A stretch of 64,000 nt of DNA from Opisthocomus hoazin (Eukaryota > Chordata > Aves > Opisthocomiformes > Opisthocomidae). The DNA lies in contig NC_134434.1 in NCBI RefSeq assembly GCF_030867145.1, forward strand, positions 7,130,001 to 7,194,000, written 5' to 3'. Made by a program: the position numbers and the translations under genes. The notes under the pieces are model-generated. The model saw only the letters and a list, made by a program, of their open reading frames with translations. It searched no databases and had not been told where the DNA came from. Below, piece after piece: positions 60,601 through 64,000 of this stretch; the stretch's first letter is position 1; each line of letters begins with the position of its first letter.

Positions 60601-61740
60601 AAACTCCTCTCCCTTGTGACCTTCCTTCTCACACACGGAGGCTTTCATCGGGCTCCTAATACATATATTGCAGTTATATGTCACTGGCATAAAGCAGAGG
60701 GACACCACCTCTCTGAAACAAAATAAATAGATTGCACTGGCATCGTTTAGATTTTTCCCCAGCCTTTTTAAAATAAAATGTTTTTTTGGAAAGCCTCTAC
60801 CAGGATAATTCATGTCTTCATCAACAGAGCAAATCTGTCTTTAAGAAAGAGAGCACAGTGAGCAAGAAAAATATTGTGGTCCAGCAAATGACATACGGGT
60901 TTGCAGGGTAATTACAGCACCTCTGGTCCTTTGGCTATTTGAGCGGAAAGGGGGATGCTTGTTGGAGTTCATCAGAACTTAAGGTCGTTCCACTGAAATG
61001 CTTTTCCCTTGATCTCCTTTCCTTGCTGGGACAGTACTGTAATTTGCCTTTTTCCTTCACCCCTCCCCTGTCTTGGAAGCAGCATCCTGAAGTGAAGCAA
61101 ACATCTTATCTGATCTTCTCAGATTGTAGCACTTTGATTAAGAAAGAACCAAAACCAGTTCCTGATGTTGCATCAAAAGGTCTTCTTGGCTGGATATTTC
61201 AGCCACATTTTTATCTGCATCAGCTCAGATCTACACAGAAATCATTTGTCTGACATGAAATCAACCAGCTCTTGTCTCTCTGGACCAAAGTTTCAGCACC
61301 TTGGATGAATATTGAAGTCAGGGTAGATGTATGTCTGAAATACTCTCGAACACTATTCTTTAAAAAATCTTCTCTCCCTGCTGATCGCAGTATTATTCCC
61401 CATGTGAAAAAACACATACTTCCCATAAATTCTTCAAACATTTTTTTCCAAGCCTGTATGATTTTATCTTTACAATATCTAAAATGTGCTTGTCCCTAAG
61501 CCTTTGGGCACATGCACAAATATTACTTCAAGCACAGTATATTCAGCTGTGTTCGCTTGTTTACACTTTCATTGAAGTCTGAGCTCAGTAACATTAACTG
61601 TAACTGAGGAGGAATAAGAGCAACAGTTCCAACAGACACCGGCGAGGCCGATAGCACGTTGTATCTCTATTTCAGCTGTGCCTCACAGCTCTTTTGGTGC
61701 AGATCAAGCCAGCAAAATACAGGCTTAAGCTCCTGTACAA
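57682..61740. other. Non-coding, GC-richer DNA with many chance frames
   Basis: Between 57.8 and 60.4 kb both strands are open in several frames at once (the longest is 258 codons at 59319-60095), the signature of GC-rich unconstrained sequence. Segments at 58926-59067 and 59097-59221 have splice-like borders, but the implied intron is only 29-62 bases. A (GTTT)n run lies near 59548-59558. Confidence 0.4.
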
Positions 61741-61770
61741 GTGTGTGCGTGCATGTGTATGTGTGTGTGC
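61741..61770 (+). repeat. TG-rich microsatellite
   Basis: An imperfect (TG)n with CG and CA interruptions (GTGTGTGCGTGCATGTGTATG...). Confidence 0.8.
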
Positions 61771-62281
61771 ATCCCGTAATTAATTACACAAGTTTAAAGG
61801 CATAGCTGGAGTTCTGTGAATGCAACGTTGTCTGCAGAACATGCCTAAGATTTCAGAAGCCAAACTATGTGAGATTTTATAGATCCACATAAACACCTGA
61901 ACACCAACTGCAAACCCATGCAGTGCTGGGATAATAGGAAGAATATGTTCTCTACCATGGACTGATTTAAAGGAAGAAGTGTCTTCCTCTGTTAGCTGGA
62001 GGATCTCAGCAGCCTCTATAGCAAACATGTTCCAGTCATTAAACCTCAGCAGGACAAATACCTGGCAAGAGGAGGTGCTGGCCAAATTCCAGTGGCCAAG
62101 GACGTGTCTCTACCCATCACCTCCAGATACGTCTCCAGGATGCATGTGTGATACAGAAGCAAACCAAGAACACCCTTTTCCTTGATCCAGCATGCAACAA
62201 GTAGAAATGAGTGTCCCGTCTCCTGGGGTGATTCATCTCTTAAGGTCGGTGGGACAGGTTTGCCTTAAGCACTCTTGTTCC
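61771..62281. other. Intergenic DNA, nothing recognisable
   Basis: No features can be supported. Confidence 0.5.
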
Positions 62282-62352
62282 AATCTTATAAATGAGGAAA
62301 GTGGTGCAGAAAAGACATTTGCCTCCTGCCTCAGCCAGTGGCTGGAACTCAA
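62282..62352 (-). repeat. MIR-like SINE fragment, minus strand
   Basis: AATCTTATAAATGAGGAAAGTGGTGCAGAAAAGACATTTGCCT and GCCAGTGGCTGGAACTCAA correspond to the reverse complement of the MIR core and 5' part (ccatttacagatgaggaaactgaggcacagagaggttaagtgacttgccc ... agtggcagagctgggattcgaa). Confidence 0.5.
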
Positions 62353-63014
62353 TAAGACCCTAAATATTTATGACCCTAATTAGCTCACATAAACCTCCCA
62401 AGGAGGAGACCTTGCTGCTGTAACACAGAGCCCATTATTTCGGACCTAAAATCCTCACACATAACCTGCATCTCCTCTGCTGTAGCAGGGGCTGACACCC
62501 TGCCCTTCCTACAGTGGACGGACCTTCAGGCACTCTTCTTGACACCAAAACCTTGATTGTAACCCCCCACCCCCTGATACCCGCTGCAATCATTTACAAT
62601 GGCATCAGTGATTTTTAATACACAGCCATCCTCATCTGGAATTATTTTGCACAGGTATCTATGACAAAGGTTTGATTGCAGACGTGGATCAGACCCTTTC
62701 TCTTTACCGGTAGTATTAGATTTTTAAGAACTGACCTGCTGCTAAATCTCGTGGAAGGAATGCAGCGGAGGTAGGTTACCACGAACTGTGGAGTCATCTT
62801 CTACTTATGCACAGTATGTGTCCAAGTATGAAAGGCGTTTCTAAGCCTGCTGCCAGCGGTGGCCCTTTGCTAAATATCCAACCACATTTATGACACCTCT
62901 GGCCTGTGGGAATTGCCTGTCTGAGACCATAAAGTCAATTTTCATCCAGCTATGATGCAAGTTTAATGCCTGCCAGAAGAAGAAATAATATTTGGAAATT
63001 AAGGAATGAGGGAG
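62353..63014. other. Intergenic DNA, nothing recognisable
   Basis: No supported features. Confidence 0.5.
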
Positions 63015-63102
63015 GGAATCTTCAGCTGATATAAACCTTATTGACTTCAAGAGCACCACGCTGGTCTACATCAGCTCTGCTGGTGGCCCAGGGTCTAAGT
63101 AA
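63015..63102. repeat. Old amniote interspersed repeat fragment
   Basis: CAGCTGATATAAACCTTATTGACTTCAAGAGC..CGCTGGTCTACATCAGCTCTGCTGGTGGCCC resembles the sauropsid repeat with 'gtgtaaatc..attgacttcaatggag..gatttacaccagctgaggatctggccc'. The family name is not certain. Confidence 0.4.
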
Positions 63103-64000
63103 ACTGCAAAGGGTATCTTAAATTCCTTTTTAAGGAGGAAAGGCCTGCTGTGCTCTTATTTGCATCAGTTTTACACTGCTTTGGGGATTCTGTCCTATCC
63201 TTTTTCTTCAAAAACTGAGGACCAGCAATATTGTATTTTGGGCAATAGTAACTTCCCAGCATTTCTGTGCAATCCTCAAAAAGATGGTGATACCCGCTGT
63301 CCTTTCGCATCCTCACCCAAGTGGAGTCAGCCTGTTGAGGTTACCACCACTTTCCCTGAGCTTTATTCCCATTCTCTTCTGTAATACGAGGTTGGACCAC
63401 AAGAAGCCATCATGCTGGAAGACAGAATAATCAGGGTGAGGGAAAATTCTCAGCATTCTGTAATGCGGCCTCAGGGTTTGTGGTGGACCATCGTGTGTGG
63501 TCACCCATGCTTGCTTGGTGAACCCTCGCAGAGGTTTGTGAGCAACTTTGAGAAATATGTGTTGAGTTGCCAGCAAATGCACTGGATGGCTGAGGAGTCT
63601 GTGACAATCCTTGGTACTGATGTGAAGCTGTCTGGTTTGTTGTCTGCCTTTCACTAATGCTGAGGACCAGTAGATCCTATGGACTTCAAGTCAGCAGCTA
63701 ATCTGGAAAGAAGAACGCAAATATTGAGGTTTCACTTACTTTAATTTGCTTATTCCTGAAAGTTATCTCAAACCTTCCTGGAGCAAGATGGAAGGGCAGA
63801 TTTACATGAAACTCCTGCAAAGCAATCCAAAGAGCTCCCCAGCCGTTGCTGCCTGCTCCCTTCCCCCAAAGAAAAAATGTTTTACCCTGGAGCATGCTAA
63901 AGGCATAGCAAAATGCAGATGTCAAACCTCCTTAACTTTTACTGGCTCCAAAGAAGGGTTTAATCAGTGAAATAAAGTGAGGAGTTGTGAGTTCCTTGCA
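63103..64000. other. Intergenic DNA, nothing firm
   Basis: An ATG-started frame of 81 codons at 63412-63657 has ordinary composition but lacks supporting signals. An AATAAA at 63971-63976 is isolated. Confidence 0.4.

Noticed and set aside
63971-63976. AATAAA near the right edge
   Set aside because: No coding or 3' UTR context is visible within the window, so chance occurrence is likely.

Overview
The window looks like bird nuclear DNA. The best evidence is two chicken-repeat-1 (CR1) LINE 3' ends, one on each strand (10862-10968 and 15642-15768). The second carries the tandem ATTCTATG-type tail typical of avian CR1. Old MIR-like SINE fragments, a 5S-rRNA-derived SINE and AT-rich gene-desert sequence fit the same picture. 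There is nothing prokaryotic here: no operons, Shine-Dalgarno sites or CRISPR. Nearly all open frames are chance.

Layout. Positions 1-265 look like the last part of a plus-strand 3' UTR, with a Pumilio-type site and an AATAAA followed by GU-rich DNA; I cannot name the gene. From about 266 to 49,190 I find no convincing exon. This desert holds scattered old repeats, homopolymer and AT-rich tracts, and several AT-rich blocks dense in homeodomain-, SOX- and MEIS-like motifs that look like conserved non-coding (possible enhancer) elements. The blocks are near 4.8-5.0, 8.6-8.95, 12.2-12.4, 28.2-28.45, 37.7-38.5, 39.8-40.1, 41.3-41.5 and 54.0-54.2 kb. One open frame at 3388-3663 is faintly like a short-chain dehydrogenase.

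Positions 49,195-49,815 form the only clear CpG island. Downstream on the plus strand I read a chain of short open segments with consensus-like splice borders: 51116-51308, 51649-51794, 52460-52504, 54284-54406, 54621-54719, 55197-55304, 55416-55507, 55804-55890 and 56937-57114 (stop), with AATAAA at 57676. The intron phases agree at every junction (1, 0, 0, 0, 0, 0, 2, 2), and several segments keep CpG-containing codons. Together they give about 356 residues, or about 379 if an ATG segment in the CpG island (49520-49588) is the first exon. I do not recognise the protein. It is hydrophilic, Lys/Glu/Ser-rich in its second half, with no signal peptide or membrane span. This unidentified gene is the main result. 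It is a manual prediction and needs RNA or homology support.

From 57,682 to the end is non-coding: a GC-rich stretch with many overlapping chance frames (58.9-60.4 kb), a TG microsatellite, a reverse MIR-like fragment and another old repeat near 63.0 kb.
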